A model generated the notes under the pieces. It made no database searches. It was given only the letters and a program-made list of their open reading frames with translations, and had not been told where the DNA came from. A DNA stretch of 64,000 bases from Cannabis sativa (taxonomy: Eukaryota; Streptophyta; Magnoliopsida; Rosales; Cannabaceae), in the NCBI RefSeq assembly GCF_029168945.1, contig NC_083608.1, positions 15,580,136-15,644,135 on the forward strand. Direction: 5' to 3'. Position numbers and translations under genes: made by a program. This document shows positions 33,534 to 44,997 of this stretch, one piece after another; within the stretch, counting starts at the first letter, position 1; each line of letters starts with the position of its first letter.

Positions 33534-34900
33534 TCAGCATTTATACTAAAACATTCAAACCTAAACGTTCCTCATTATATAATAAACATACGAATCATAG
33601 CGACATGTCCTCATTATAAGTCGAGTATTATCTTCCATGTATTACGATATATTTATTATATAACAATGTACTTTATGTGGCAATGTACTTAAGCGAATAA
33701 ACCCTAACCCTTATGTTTATTCAGGTCCTCTTACGATAATTTTCTCGGATGAAATTAAGGTGCACATAAATATGAGAAAATATCGAAATTAGAGTTTCGT
33801 TGAATAATTTTTGGTTGTACAAATAAAAACTGCATATGGGTTAACTGAATCCCATATTTACTTTATGATCCTTGAATTTGTGTTGCGGCATGCCTTTAGT
33901 CAAGGATATGTGCGATCACCCAATTCAGTTTGCGTGATTAATGACCACTTATCACGCCTTTTATGGCTATATACTTAATGTCGATATGCTAGCTTCGACT
34001 AGTACTCTTATAGTTATTAGCCATAAATATTGTAGCTGAATTTATCGCAAAATTTTCTTAATGGCCTAATGAAACTGTAATTCTGAACTCTAGGCCTACT
34101 ATGAAACTCTATAATACATCTTACGAGATGTATCCTCAAAACAATAAATGAATCTGACTTCTATAGTGGAAATAACAATCAAGATTCTCTACAATATAAC
34201 TTACTGGTAATCTTAAGGACGTAATAAAATATTGATTTACGTGAATCAATACAACCAGTGAAGTACATTAGAATCTAATTGGTTAACTATATTTCCTAGA
34301 TGGTCAATTCATCTTAACAAAATATGTATGAATATAATTTTTTTTAGTATCTTAAAGACACCTCATCACTTTGTATGAAGAATAAAGTGGTCTTAACTTT
34401 AGTTATTCGGAATTTTCTTAAATTTTTCTTAATTTTTTTTTTTTTGAAAAATCTGCCCTGAAAAACGACATATTTTCCTTAAACTTTCAAAAATCATGAA
34501 ATCAATTCCAAAATGATCTAAATGAAAAAAAAATTAAGAGATCTATATTGATTTCAAGCATCGAAAACACGCAAAATGTATACTTTAATTTCAAAAGGTG
34601 TTCTCGGGTCCGAATGGATTTTTCCAGTAAAATTTTCAGATTTTAAGGTATTAAAATTATTTTGATGCACAAAATCGATCTATTATATCTTATGAATATC
34701 GTAATACATAAAGAATTCAAAATAAATATCGAAAATGAAAACGGAAAAAATACGGACCGAAGCATAAAACTTTCATGTATATATATATATACTCGTATAC
34801 AATATATACTGCATAAAATCATCATTAATGTATGGAAGAGAGTATTACATACAATTTTATGCAATAAAAGCATATATAAAAAAAATATGGGTGACTATTT

Positions 34901-35804
34901 AATGGTTACATTTTTATTGTAACCATATGGTTACATTTTTTTTTAACCTGTAATAACAGGTTACTAATAGGTAGACTTTCTTTTTTTTAGATTTAATTAA
35001 TTATAATTAACTATTTTCTTAAAATAATTAATTAAATAGTAGACATTCCGTTTTAGAATTATTCAATTATAATTAACTATTTTCTTAAAATAATTAATTA
35101 AATATTTAACAAGACCTCTTTTAGCAATTAATATTTATATTTAAATCCTTACTTGAATTATTTTAATAATTAAGTCATTTAATTATAATATTTACAGTAA
35201 AATTTATTTTTTTACAAAGATTAAACTAAATTCTCTTCTTATAATAAATTTTCAAATGATTAATTATTTTTAAATGATATTTAATTATTTTGTAACAATT
35301 ATATGAACTAAGTATGAGGCCTCAAGCTAATCAATCGATAACAAGCGCAGCTATTTTTTTTCTAGAAAATCCTTCAACTTATTTCATTTTTTACTTTTTA
35401 AATATTTAAATAAAAAAATTAATAATTAAGTGTAATAATTTAAAATTAAGATTACAAGTATAATAAAATTTAAATTATGAAATTATATGTATATAATTTT
35501 AAATTATAAAAAGTTTTGTTATAAAATTTTAAATAATTTAAGTATAAAAAAATAAATTGCTAAAAGATCCTTATATAGTATTAAATTGCAAAAAATTAAT
35601 TAATAATTATAATTAATTTAATTTTAAAATATAATTAATCTTAATTAAAGTTTTATAAGGAAATAAATGATTAGCTCACTTTCAGGTTACAAGTTATTTA
35701 TTATTTATTTTTATTTAATTTTCAAATTAATCACAACCATTTAATAGTAATCCAATGGCTTAAAAAAATGTAACCATGATGGTTACAATAAAAATGTAAC
35801 CATT
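34901..35804. mobile_element. MITE with TGGTTACA arms, 904 bp
   Basis: Left end AATGGTTACATTTTTATTGT continuing to AACCATATGGTTACATTTTT. The right end is its inverse over about 43 bp. The interior is extremely AT-rich. It lies inside the non-autonomous LTR element. No clear target duplication seen. Confidence 0.75.
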
Positions 35805-35819
35805 GAAACCTCTTCCAAA

Positions 35820-36240
35820 AAATATATATACGTATATATATACAACAATACTTACGTATATATATAATATATATAAAAAAAATTAAAATATGAATATATA
35901 TATGTATATACGTAGATTGAATTAAAATGTATATATATGATCGGAATTATATGAATATGAATATATACATAATATATATAAATTAAGAACCGATCATATA
36001 CGTATATATATTATATATATGAAGATGTATATGAACATAAATATATATATGTATACATATATATATGAAGATGAATATGAATATGAATATATATATATGT
36101 ATAAAAAGGAATTGAGTATGAATGTATATATATATAATCGGGATTATATAATATGAAAGTATATATATAAAATATATATAATTTATATTATAAATGAAGA
36201 ACCCCGTAAAAGTATATATATATATAAAACTCAAAATAAA
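35820..36240. repeat. AT-rich microsatellite block
   Basis: Imperfect ATATAT tracts broken by GAATATGA and CGTATA words. Open frames here are composition artefacts. Confidence 0.8.
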
Positions 36241-36260
36241 TCAAGATAGAGATATATAAT

Positions 36261-36274
36261 TCGCTCTGATACCA
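36261..36274 (-). other. primer binding site of non-autonomous element
   Basis: Minus strand TGGTATCAGAGCGA two bases inside the 5' LTR, matching initiator tRNA-Met. Confidence 0.9.
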
Positions 36275-36276
36275 AC

Positions 36277-36795
36277 TGTTAGACATTTATATGTATAGAC
36301 TAAAACATATATGTTTATGTATAAATTGCGGAATTAAATCAAACATATATACACTATGAATAAGGATCGAAATACCTCCAGCCATTGATTCTTGAGCTTC
36401 AAACCCACATAAGCTTTGATCTGCAAGGGAAACCGGTTGATGTGGGTAATCAGGCTTCCTCGCTCTCTCAACTCTCTTTAGATGGATTTTGCTGTTATGA
36501 ACAGAATGAGTAAGGAGCTCGGGGACCGAGACCCTATATTTATAGGTGAGATACTCCATCAGTATCTGCGCCACATTAATTGTCAGAATATTTTGACAAT
36601 TAATTCAGGAAATCAAATCGGGTAATGAATATAGAAATCTGACCATATATAGAATATTACATAATTGATTTTGTCCAGATTCAATGAATATAAAATATTC
36701 ATTTATCAGAAAATCAATTATTTATTTTATTTCCTTAAATAAAAATTTATTTCTTTAAATAAAAATATATTTCCTTAGATAAAAATATTCTTATA
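36277..36795 (-). repeat. 5' LTR of non-autonomous element
   Basis: 519 bp, the same length as the partner at 33002. The TATA box region is conserved (about 36533-36546). Confidence 0.92.
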
Positions 36796-36954
36796 ATATC
36801 ATCACTAGATTATCCTCTGCCAGCCATTACAGCACCAACAAGAACTGAAAAACATAGACTTAACATAAAAAAGATAAGATGGAAATAAGAAAGTACTAAA
36901 CTAATAAAAGGACAACAGAAAACCACAGAAGAATTCAGTAATGCAGAATACAAT

Positions 36955-37331
36955 TTATTTCTTGTATTTTTTAGTAGTGACGGTATCTTCATTAGCTTTC
37001 AGTCTCTTAGCAATAATGATGTCTGGAGTAGTTCCAATAGTATTAGTTGGTGAAGTTTCATCAACAAGTTTAGCTTTGCCTTTATCCATACCAAGGTATT
37101 TAGTTCTTTCTTGGGAGTGTTTACTAGGAGAGAGTGATAGTGGATGGATTAGTTGAGTAGTATTTCCAGTATTCGACCCCTGTTGAGTTAGAGCCATATC
37201 CAATGACTTAGTTATAGTAGAAGACTCAGATGCAATTACAAGCTTTCCTTTTCCTTTATCGGATTTCAAAGTTGGTTGGATAATAGTGGAAGGAGCAGAT
37301 CCAACAACCCCAGAAACAATAGCAGGGACTT
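36955..37331 (-). pseudogene. LINE ORF1 exon 2
   Basis: Reads VPAIVSGVVGSAPS, then a basic Ser/Thr-rich tail (KSDKGKGKLV, MDKGKAKLVDETSP) ending KKYKK-stop. Low-complexity basic tails are usual for ORF1 RNA-binding proteins. The first two bases complete the Glu codon begun in exon 1. Confidence 0.75.
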
Positions 37332-37443
37332 CTAAGTTGCAGAATAAAGAAACAAACGGTGAATAACCAATAGTGATAAATAAAATTTGGAAAAAAAGTA
37401 GTGATTAGTAGGAAAAAAAGAGTAATAAAAGATAGAATAAAAC
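37332..37443 (-). other. LINE intron 1 (112 bp), in ORF1
   Basis: Donor AACAATG|GTTTTA, acceptor TGCAACTTAG|AAGTCC, T-rich throughout. It keeps phase. Flanking protein is poorly conserved, so it is less certain than introns 2-4. Confidence 0.7.
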
Positions 37444-38272
37444 CATTGTTTCCTGGAAGCACCACAGGAAGAGACGGAATTATCATAGGATTTTGTTGAT
37501 AGGGGCGTGCCACTGGAGGCCTGGGGAGAGCAATTGGAGGGAGACCAGCAGTTCGGATCAAAGGAAAATAGGTACGTTCAACAGGAAGTCCCTGTTCTTG
37601 TAGATTGAGAACAGCAGGGCATTCATCCGTCTTGTGGGTAATACGTCCGCAAAATTCACAGAATTCAGCAAGTCTTTCATATTTAAAGTCCACCCACAAA
37701 CTGTTTTGGGAATCCTCAAATTGAATCCTTTTACCTCTAAGCAGTGGCTTGTAAGCATCCAGAAGAACACGAATGCGCAGAAAGCGAAAGCGTGTGGAGT
37801 CGTCATATTTGTCAAAAGTCCCCATATAGTTACCGAGCATGACACCCATGGCTTCAGTATTTCTTCTAATTGGTAATCTATGAATCTGTACCTAGAAAGG
37901 AACTAGCCGAACATTCGCAGAAATGATCTGTTCAAAAGGAGGAAGTTCAGCCAACACTATATGCCTCTGCAAAAAATGCCATGGCTGGCCTTCCAAAATT
38001 CGAACTTTCTCCGCAGCAGAGCCAAAGGTTAGTAAAAAGAGATCTTCCATAAAAAAGTCAATAGTTAACCCATTACGAATATGGCCCAAGGTAACCAAAC
38101 GATCCCTTTAACGTTGAAGAGGAAGAGAGCCAGGGAGAAATACCTTACCCACCAAAACTTTGGTTGTTGGATCAGCTGCATCGTCAAGTGGAATGTCTTG
38201 AGCAACCAGAATGTCATTCTCCATGGAGAGGTCAGCAGCAAGCATATCCGTACCAATTTGAGAAGGATCCAT
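37444..38272 (-). pseudogene. LINE ORF1 exon 1: DUF4283 and zinc knuckle
   Basis: From ATG 38272 (MDPSQIGTDMLAADLSMEND). DUF4283 RNA-binding domain: FFMEDLFLLTFGSAAEKVRI, LEGQPWHFLQRHIVLAELPP. The zinc knuckle is CEFCGRITHKTDECP. A Pro-rich tail follows. In-frame stops are a TAA at 38108-38110 and a TAG at 37892-37894, the latter at the usual Trp before VQIHRLP. ORF1 would coat LINE RNA. Confidence 0.88.
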
Positions 38273-38392
38273 TGAGGACAATAAACACAAATTTTATCAC
38301 GAGAGAGATAGACAGATTGTGATGAGAAGAGTGAAGCATCCTAGAATTTATAGATGGTGAAACAAACCGATAATGGGGGTCATATACTGAAT
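38273..38392 (-). promoter_or_regulatory. LINE 5' end
   Basis: 120 bp between the target duplication and the ORF1 ATG. It holds a TATA-like CTATAAATTCTAG (minus, about 38342-38354) and a pyrimidine-rich leader. The start point is not proven. Confidence 0.4.
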
Positions 38393-38413
38393 CATGATCA
38401 CATGGTATTTTTT

Positions 38414-39101
38414 ATAAGCTTTCTTTTCTATTTCTTTTAAGACTAAGCATGAAATCTAAAAAATTAAAAAAAATTATTCAAATCGACCTACCGAACACTC
38501 TTGGAATCGAAACTGAAAATCGAAAAAACCGCTAACGGTCAAAACCGTCATTGAATGGTCAGTTTTTTTTAATAATAAATTAACTGAAAGTGGTCGTTAT
38601 ACATATATATTAATTTATTAAGTTTTTTTAAAATTTTATGTATTGTTCATAATATATAATAATAATAATATATTATTATTTTATTAATATTAAAGTTAAA
38701 AGAATAAGACAATTAATTTGTATGGTTGTAGTTGTAGATGTAGAATGTAGAATAATGTGCTTATAGAATAAATTAGATCATATTTAAAAGAAAAAAAAAG
38801 TAGTTCGATTTAGGTGGTTTAAACTGACCAAACCGAGGTTCAAAACGGTCAGTTTTAAGACAGGTTCTGGATTGATTGGTCGGTTTTTCGGATTGCATTA
38901 ATCCAGACTGAAAACTAAATTTTGGATTTTTATATAAAAAAAAATTCGACCAAACTAACCCATGCTCAACCCTAATTTCTTTGCTCTCTCATTTTTTTTT
39001 TTTACATTTTTTAGATTTTTGTTAATTTTAAGGTGATGTGACATCATTTATGAAGTGCTTCTTTTACTTTAATCTTCTATCTATAATGAAATAAAATAGA
39101 G
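38414..39101. other. intergenic, possible degraded MITE
   Basis: Scattered inverted words (ACGGTCAAAACCGTCATTGA, AAACGGTCAGTTTTAAGAC, GGTCGGTTTTTCGG) between about 38510 and 38900 suggest a decayed foldback element. No gene. Confidence 0.4.
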
Positions 39102-39461
39102 GGGTGCTAATTACAACCTCCTATCACAACCTCTTAATCAACCTCCACGCCTTAAACCACATGTTAGAATATATTTTTTATAGCGATGTTCGTTATAATT
39201 ATAATATCATTCCTGTAAATTTTTTAAAATTTTGAATAGTTTACGGTACCGAAAACAGAATTTCTGATATTCCAGTTGACCACGCGTTTTTAAAAAATTT
39301 AAAACCTATTTTTAGCACTGTAAATTATTCAATAAATTTTAAAAATTTACTGGAATGATGTGTGAGTATAATGAACACCATTATAAAAAAATATTTCAAC
39401 ATATATTTTCAGATACAAAATTTGACTAAGAGGTTATAATAAAATAATGACCGGAGCACTC
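39102..39461. mobile_element. foldback MITE, about 360 bp
   Basis: The two halves are inverted copies: GGTGCTAATTACAACCTC near the left end, AGAGTGCTCCGGTCATTATT (reversed) at the right end. Internally ATCATTCCTGTAAATTTTTT pairs with AATTTTTAAAAATTTACTGGA-type text. Confidence 0.65.
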
Positions 39462-39849
39462 TACATCATGATAAATATAACACAATCTAAATGTCCACTA
39501 CTGAAGGAATCAAGATTCTCTGTTAAAAAATAGTGTCCCACAATGTGTTAAACTAATCTAAGTTTGGCACGTTAATTAATTCTTTATTCATTAAAAAATT
39601 AAACATTTAACTAAGTTAACAAAGTAGTTAACATATTTAATATGGGTAATTGCGGTAAAAATCCTTAAAAACTTGATGTTGTCGCTGATTAGTCTCCAAC
39701 CTCAAAAATTAGCGGTAAAAATACCCAATGTCGACAAATTTAGTTACCAAACGCCTTCTAAGTTAGTTGACTTGTTAAAATTAGATTGGTTTAACACAAT
39801 ATCATATATACTTTTTAAGATCGTGATTCACTATTTGGGATGGACTAAC
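39462..39849. other. intergenic spacer
   Basis: No gene or repeat boundary recognised. Confidence 0.5.
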
Positions 39850-39975
39850 TGTTAGACTATAATATAGTATATGTAATATAGCATATACATACGATATGAA
39901 ATGCAGAAAATAACTATAACCGTATCGATAATATATGCAATGAAAGATCGATATACCTCCAGCCATTGATCTTTG
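39850..39975 (-). repeat. LTR fragment related to 33002-33520
   Basis: Starts TGTTAGACTATAATATAG and shares GATCGATATACCTCCAGCCA and CATTGAT with the LTR at 33002. It is cut at 39976 by the next element. Confidence 0.7.
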
Positions 39976-41883
39976 TGTTGGGTTTTGTGCCCTAAATAAA
40001 ACCCATTACAATCTGATTAGTTATCAATCTAAGAAGTTTGAAGTGATTTATGTTTGCATGAATTTTTCATGCTTATGGTTTAATATATATATATTTAATA
40101 TATACACAAAATCAGTTAAGTCCAGAACATATATTTATTCACAAGTACAGTATTGTCAACACAGTGGAATGTGATTGTGATTATATGATTCAAAAGACTA
40201 AGTCCCTGTTTCATCAGTGTTTTGGATTTACACTGATGTGATAATCAGCGATGATGTATACTTACACTTGGAGTAAGTGTTATGTTCTTTCCAGGACATT
40301 GGTAAAGTATACTAGTTTCGAATGTATGGAGTATACATTGGACTGAACCGATATTGAACTTAGTTAAGATATTGTAAACTTACCGTTGTATCTTTCCAAG
40401 TCAATATCATTAGTTGATCTTAAATCAAAAGAATCTAAATCCTGATATGCTTAGGCTCAATCTCAGGAGTGCTATTCATGCTCTTTGATTTATTAGTTAA
40501 GCCTACTTTTGGGTCAGGGTAATATGTATATTTTGGGAACATGATAGTATGATTGAGTGGGAGCGCTGAACATAAATATGGAATCTATAGCTTCTACTGG
40601 TGTATAGAAGTCAAGTGATGATTCCCTTCGAGCTTAGCTAAATAGAAGTAAATGGATGAGGTCTTGTTTCAGTGACTATTTCTTAGATCACTAAAACATC
40701 ATTTACAGGTAGCTAAGTGTTTTAAGGGGCCAAATACATTGAGGGGTGAAAACGGTAAATTTATCCCATCTCGATGTAAATCATCTATATAGAGGATCTT
40801 TGATCACATTAAGATTATAACGATGGTTAAAAGATAGCATATCTATATCGTGGAACATACAGAATGCTCTATATAAGTCTGAGAGTGCAATTCCAAGTTC
40901 TAAGAGTGGATTCAACAAGGAATTAATAAGTTAGGGAATTTACTTGCTAAATTCGATTCGGCTTATTGGAAGCTCAGCAATATAGATCCATGGTCCCCAT
41001 TCTAGTTGAGACCATACTGCTTGTAAGACTCAATAATTGATTTATGATTAATCAATTATAATTCTAAAGATTAGACTATGTCTAATTTGTGAATTTTCAC
41101 TAAGTATGGGTGAAATTGTAAAGAAAAGAGATTATAGGTTTATTTATTAATTAAGAGACTCTATATGTCTAATTAATAATTATATTAAATGAGAATATTA
41201 TTTAATAATCTATTTTAGTTATTAAATAATTAGTTTTGGCATTTAAATGGTTAGAATTGGAAAATTGGCGTTTTTGAGAAAATAGAAATAAAAATTGTGA
41301 AAACTGCAAAATCCAAGTGAGGCCCACTAACACCTATGGCCGGCCACTTGATTGGCTTTTTCCAATTAATATTTTCATTATTTTAATGCCAAATAATTAC
41401 TAACCTAAACCTAGTAGTGGCCTATAAATAGAAAGTGATGGCTCAGTCAAAAATAAGTTTTTTTAAGAGTTTTTTATGAGTTTTTCAGTAATTCAAGAGA
41501 TTGCCTTTCAGAAAAACTAGCCTTCCACTTTCTCTCTATAGTCGACCCTCTCTCTCTCTTTTCTTCTTCATAATTTCGAAACACCCTAGTGATAGAGTAG
41601 TGCCCACACACAGCAAGTGGTACCTCAATCATAGTTTGGAAGATCGTGAAGGATCAAATTCAAAGAGAAGGACATTCGGGCTCAGATCTTGATAATACTC
41701 TGCGACAGAAAGGATACTAGGGTTAGAGATCTGAGTGGAAGGAGACATATTATTCCGCTGCAACCAATGTAAGGTTTTCTTAACTTTATATGTGTTTATT
41801 ATCATTTTAGAAAGTTCATATTTAGGATGTTAAACAACATACTTGTGAGTAGATCTAAGATCCTGGTAAAATAAATTCCAACA
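39976..41883 (+). repeat. 5' LTR of a long-LTR retrotransposon
   Basis: About 1.9 kb, TGTTGGGTTTTGTGCCC to AAATTCCAACA, followed at once by a primer site. Plus-strand TATA box at about 41422-41430 (CCTATAAATAG). A solo copy of this LTR in the other orientation lies at 58800-60665. The partner LTR is not in the window. Confidence 0.88.
41420..41432 (+). promoter_or_regulatory. TATA box in long LTR
   Basis: GCCTATAAATAGA about 450 bp before the LTR end. The matching place in the solo LTR (minus strand) reads TCTATAAATAGAAGG near 59206-59220. Confidence 0.6.
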
Positions 41884-41885
41884 AC

Positions 41886-41902
41886 TGGCCTCAGAGCCAT
41901 GG
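41886..41902 (+). other. primer binding site of long-LTR element
   Basis: TGGCCTCAGAGCCATGG two bases after the LTR. A variant of the TGGTATCAGAGC initiator-Met site. Confidence 0.75.
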
Positions 41903-44305
41903 TAATTGATTTGCTTGCAAGAAATTTGGACTTAAAACGATTTGTATGTGATTTGGATGGTTTCATGTTGATCTATGTGTTATATGATGATTGATTGATG
42001 TTTGTGAATTTTCGTGAAAAATAATTAAAATTCTGTTTCTATAATTATTTTATTGGATATTTTGGAAAAAATTAAGCAATTTACTTTTTTACAGAACTCA
42101 ATTTCGATTTTATTTGAATTAGTTATGAATTTTTGAAAATCGGAAAATATTGGGATGGTGACACCCACCCTACGCGTGCGGATGAGGGTGAAACACTCGG
42201 CTGCACGCGCTAAGACAAGAGCTCGACCGAGCTTCCTCGGTCAAGATAAGTCTTTGTCTGAAATTCGTCCCTTGCGCGCGCGGAAGAGGCTGCATGCAGC
42301 CTCCTGCGCCGAGGGAACTCGGTCAAGCCTCCCTGCTCGTGCGTGTAGACAGTATGCAATGCATACTGTTTGTACCACTTGCAAAATTTTTCGTTTTCTT
42401 CAATTTTTCATGCTATTTCATGGAATTAACTTCCGATTTTTTGTGTAGTTTTGTATTTTGATTATTAATTTACAATTTTCAAATATAATTATGAGAAATA
42501 AATTAATTTGAATTTTTAAAATTAATTTTAGATATTAGTGTATTTTAAATTTGAAAATAGGTAAAAATCTATCTTTTTTGCTTATTTTTTATCTTATTTT
42601 TAAATTTGATTATTTTATCTTATTTTTTCAAATTTAAGGTCAGATATTAAATTTTTTAAATTAATTTTTTTTAAAAAAAATAATTTGACCTTATTTAAAT
42701 TTAAAATAAGATTACTATAATCATGATATTTTGAATAGAAATAAGATATTTTGCTAACTTTTAAATTTTGTTATTTTTTTTTATTATTTAAATTAAATTA
42801 TAAAATCAGAAAAGGATATTTATTTATCATTTTTTTTATTTTATTGAATATTTAATTTATAAAATAACATGAAATTTTTAAAAGTGGTTAGCAAATTTTT
42901 GAAATGATATTTAGGTTAGTTGAAACCTAATTTTTCAAAATTGTAGGTTTAATTTTAAATATTATTTTATTATTAAAAATCCGAAAATATTTTTTTTATT
43001 ATTATTTATTATTTTCTAAATTTAATTAATTTAAAATATAATAAATCCTACATCCAACTATCCAGTTCAACTTGTTGCAGGAGTATGTGTTTTTTAGCTT
43101 ATGTGTAAGTTTTATAAAACCTATTATTGCTTGATCTAAATTGCCATGGTTAACTTGTTGACAGATCCAATGATCTGATTTTAACCCATGGTTCAATTGT
43201 CAATAGGTCAAGTAAATAATTTGTAACAGGTAAATTTTACATTCTTCTTTCATCTGTGTATGACCTAGAAACATGATAGGGTCCATCCAAATATGTGTGC
43301 CTGTGTGAGCCTATATGTTTATTTTATTATAGATGCATATAGGTTGTTGCTAAATAAAATGTCACAGCCTGATAGATTTAGTTTAGGTCCATTTAGTTTT
43401 TGGACCTATTCAATTAATAACAATTATTTATTTTAAGGTTAAATTCCTCTCTTTTGGGCCTTGTGTGAGAGTTGGGGGCCAATAGAAGTGGGTACGACAT
43501 ACTGAACCCAGCTCCACCTCACATGAACTACCCCAATTGTGAAGGCCCATTTTCCTGATTTGAATAACTGTGCTAGGTTAATTAAATTAGTTTAACCTAA
43601 TAAAATTGATTAACAATATAATAATTTTTAAAATATATGAAATTTATTTTAATTTTAATATTTTAAAGTTAATTTTAAGAAAAACACTCTTAGTTTTAAG
43701 ATATTATTTCTAGATAAACTATTTGTATTTTTCTTGTATTTAATTAAATAAAGAATTTTAACTAACTAGATTCTTTCTGAAGCTTATTTATTAAATATTC
43801 CTATTTAAGTTATAAATTAGTTATTTTTAACTGATTTTTCTTATCAAACTTAAATTTGAATATTTTTTGAATTTAAAATTAAGTTGAGGAATTCTAGGAA
43901 TCGGTTATTGAAGATTCTTGAGATATTTTTTTTAAGTTAATTTTAAACTTAAAATGGAATATTTTCAAACTTAGGTGGTTACAACTTAATTTTGATATTT
44001 AATTGAATTTAAATTTGAAAATATTTAAGTTTTTTTATTAGATTCTTTCTATAACAACTTAAATTAGATATTTTTCAAATTTTTGAAAAGATACTTAGTT
44101 AAATTGAGATATTTTCTAGATAGTTATTTTTAGACTAGTTATTATTTCTAATATTAAATCGAAAAATATTATACATTGTGAAATTAATTGTTTTATAATT
44201 AATTTTGGTACAATTTAAATTAAGAATATTTTTCCTAGTATTAATCTAGAGATTAATAATTAAGCCTTCTCTATACTTAATTATTTATTTCTTGAATTTA
44301 ATACA
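41903..44305 (+). mobile_element. 5' internal part of long-LTR element, no ORF
   Basis: 2.4 kb of AT-rich DNA with one GC-rich patch (about 42155-42360). I find no gag or pol, so the element is either non-autonomous or has a very long leader. The Tat element starts at 44306, so the rest probably lies beyond it, outside the window. Confidence 0.65.
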
Positions 44306-44997
44306 TGTTGACTTCGCTTTTAGCCAACGACAATGAGTCTTTTTGATAAGCGATAAACGATGTGTCGTAGTAAGAATACGTAATAAAGCAAATAATAATA
44401 ATAAGAAGACACAGAAATTTTATAGAGGTTCAACCCCGAGCAGTTCGGTAATAGCCTAATCCTCGTTAGTTGTATTGACTTAAGAATAAGGAAGAAGATT
44501 CCTTTTCCTATAGCTCTTACAATAGTATCTCTGAATATATAATTCTTAGATAGCCTTAGCTTATAGCGTTTCGGCGTATGATATCTGTTTTTTCGTCCCC
44601 CTTGCCCAATGAACATTCCTCACTATTTATAGGGCAAGAAACTTGAGGAGGAAGAGTTTCCTCTCTTGTTACAAAGCGCATAAACACAAAGATCGTGTGA
44701 TCATTGCTGAATGCTAGGATCGTGGGATTGAGGCTGTATACACCGATAGTGGAATCGTGTATATGCCACATCCACGCAAGTTGATCCCTGAGTTATAGGG
44801 ATTGAGTTGGTGACTCACGAAGTGCTTGGTTGAATTCGCTAAGTGTTGCTCATTCTGCATGGCTCGTTGAGTATTCCATCATGGTTATGCCAGCGAGGCA
44901 TCCTGCTCGGCATGTTCATCCGACCAGGTGCTCTAAGTTGATGCCACGTGTCACCATTCTTGTGATGCCACGTCAGAGTGCCAATTTTGGGATAACA
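44306..44997 (-). repeat. 3' LTR of Tat-type element
   Basis: 692 bp, TGTTGACTTCGC to TTTGGGATAACA on the plus strand. The inner edge is fixed by the polypurine tract. The partner LTR is outside the window, so the outer edge rests on the TG end only. Confidence 0.75.

Larger units (their letters stand above)
33002..36795 (-). mobile_element. non-autonomous LTR retrotransposon
   Basis: 3.8 kb, flanked by ATATC on both sides (32997-33001 and 36796-36800). Two 519-bp LTRs, a tRNA-iMet primer site and a polypurine tract place it on the minus strand. The 2.76-kb interior has no gag or pol, so it depends on enzymes from elsewhere. The LTR outer ends read TA...CA in element orientation, not TG...CA. 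The interior holds a MITE and an AT-repeat block. Confidence 0.92.
25643..38413 (-). mobile_element. L1-type LINE with introns, target duplication included
   Basis: The 3' end has a 15-base poly-A tail (T run 25658-25672) after the usual plant L1 end. An exact duplication, CATGATCACATGGTATT plus T's, flanks it (25643-25663 and 38393-38413), so this is one full-length insertion. It encodes ORF1 (36955-38272) and ORF2 (25742-32228). Subtracting the nested LTR element (3.8 kb) and five introns (2.6 kb) leaves about 6.4 kb, the usual plant L1 size. The ORFs carry stops and an RT deletion, so this copy is dead. Confidence 0.92.

Noticed and set aside
34643..36234. ORFs rich in Ile/Tyr
   Set aside because: Translations of TATATA repeats.
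33012..36574. two nearly identical 95-codon ORFs at 33012 and 36287
   Set aside because: They are the same stretch of the two LTRs of one element; repeated because LTRs repeat, no sign of selection for protein.
42155..42448. 97-codon Arg-rich plus ORF
   Set aside because: Comes from the GC-rich patch in a retroelement leader; no protein family.
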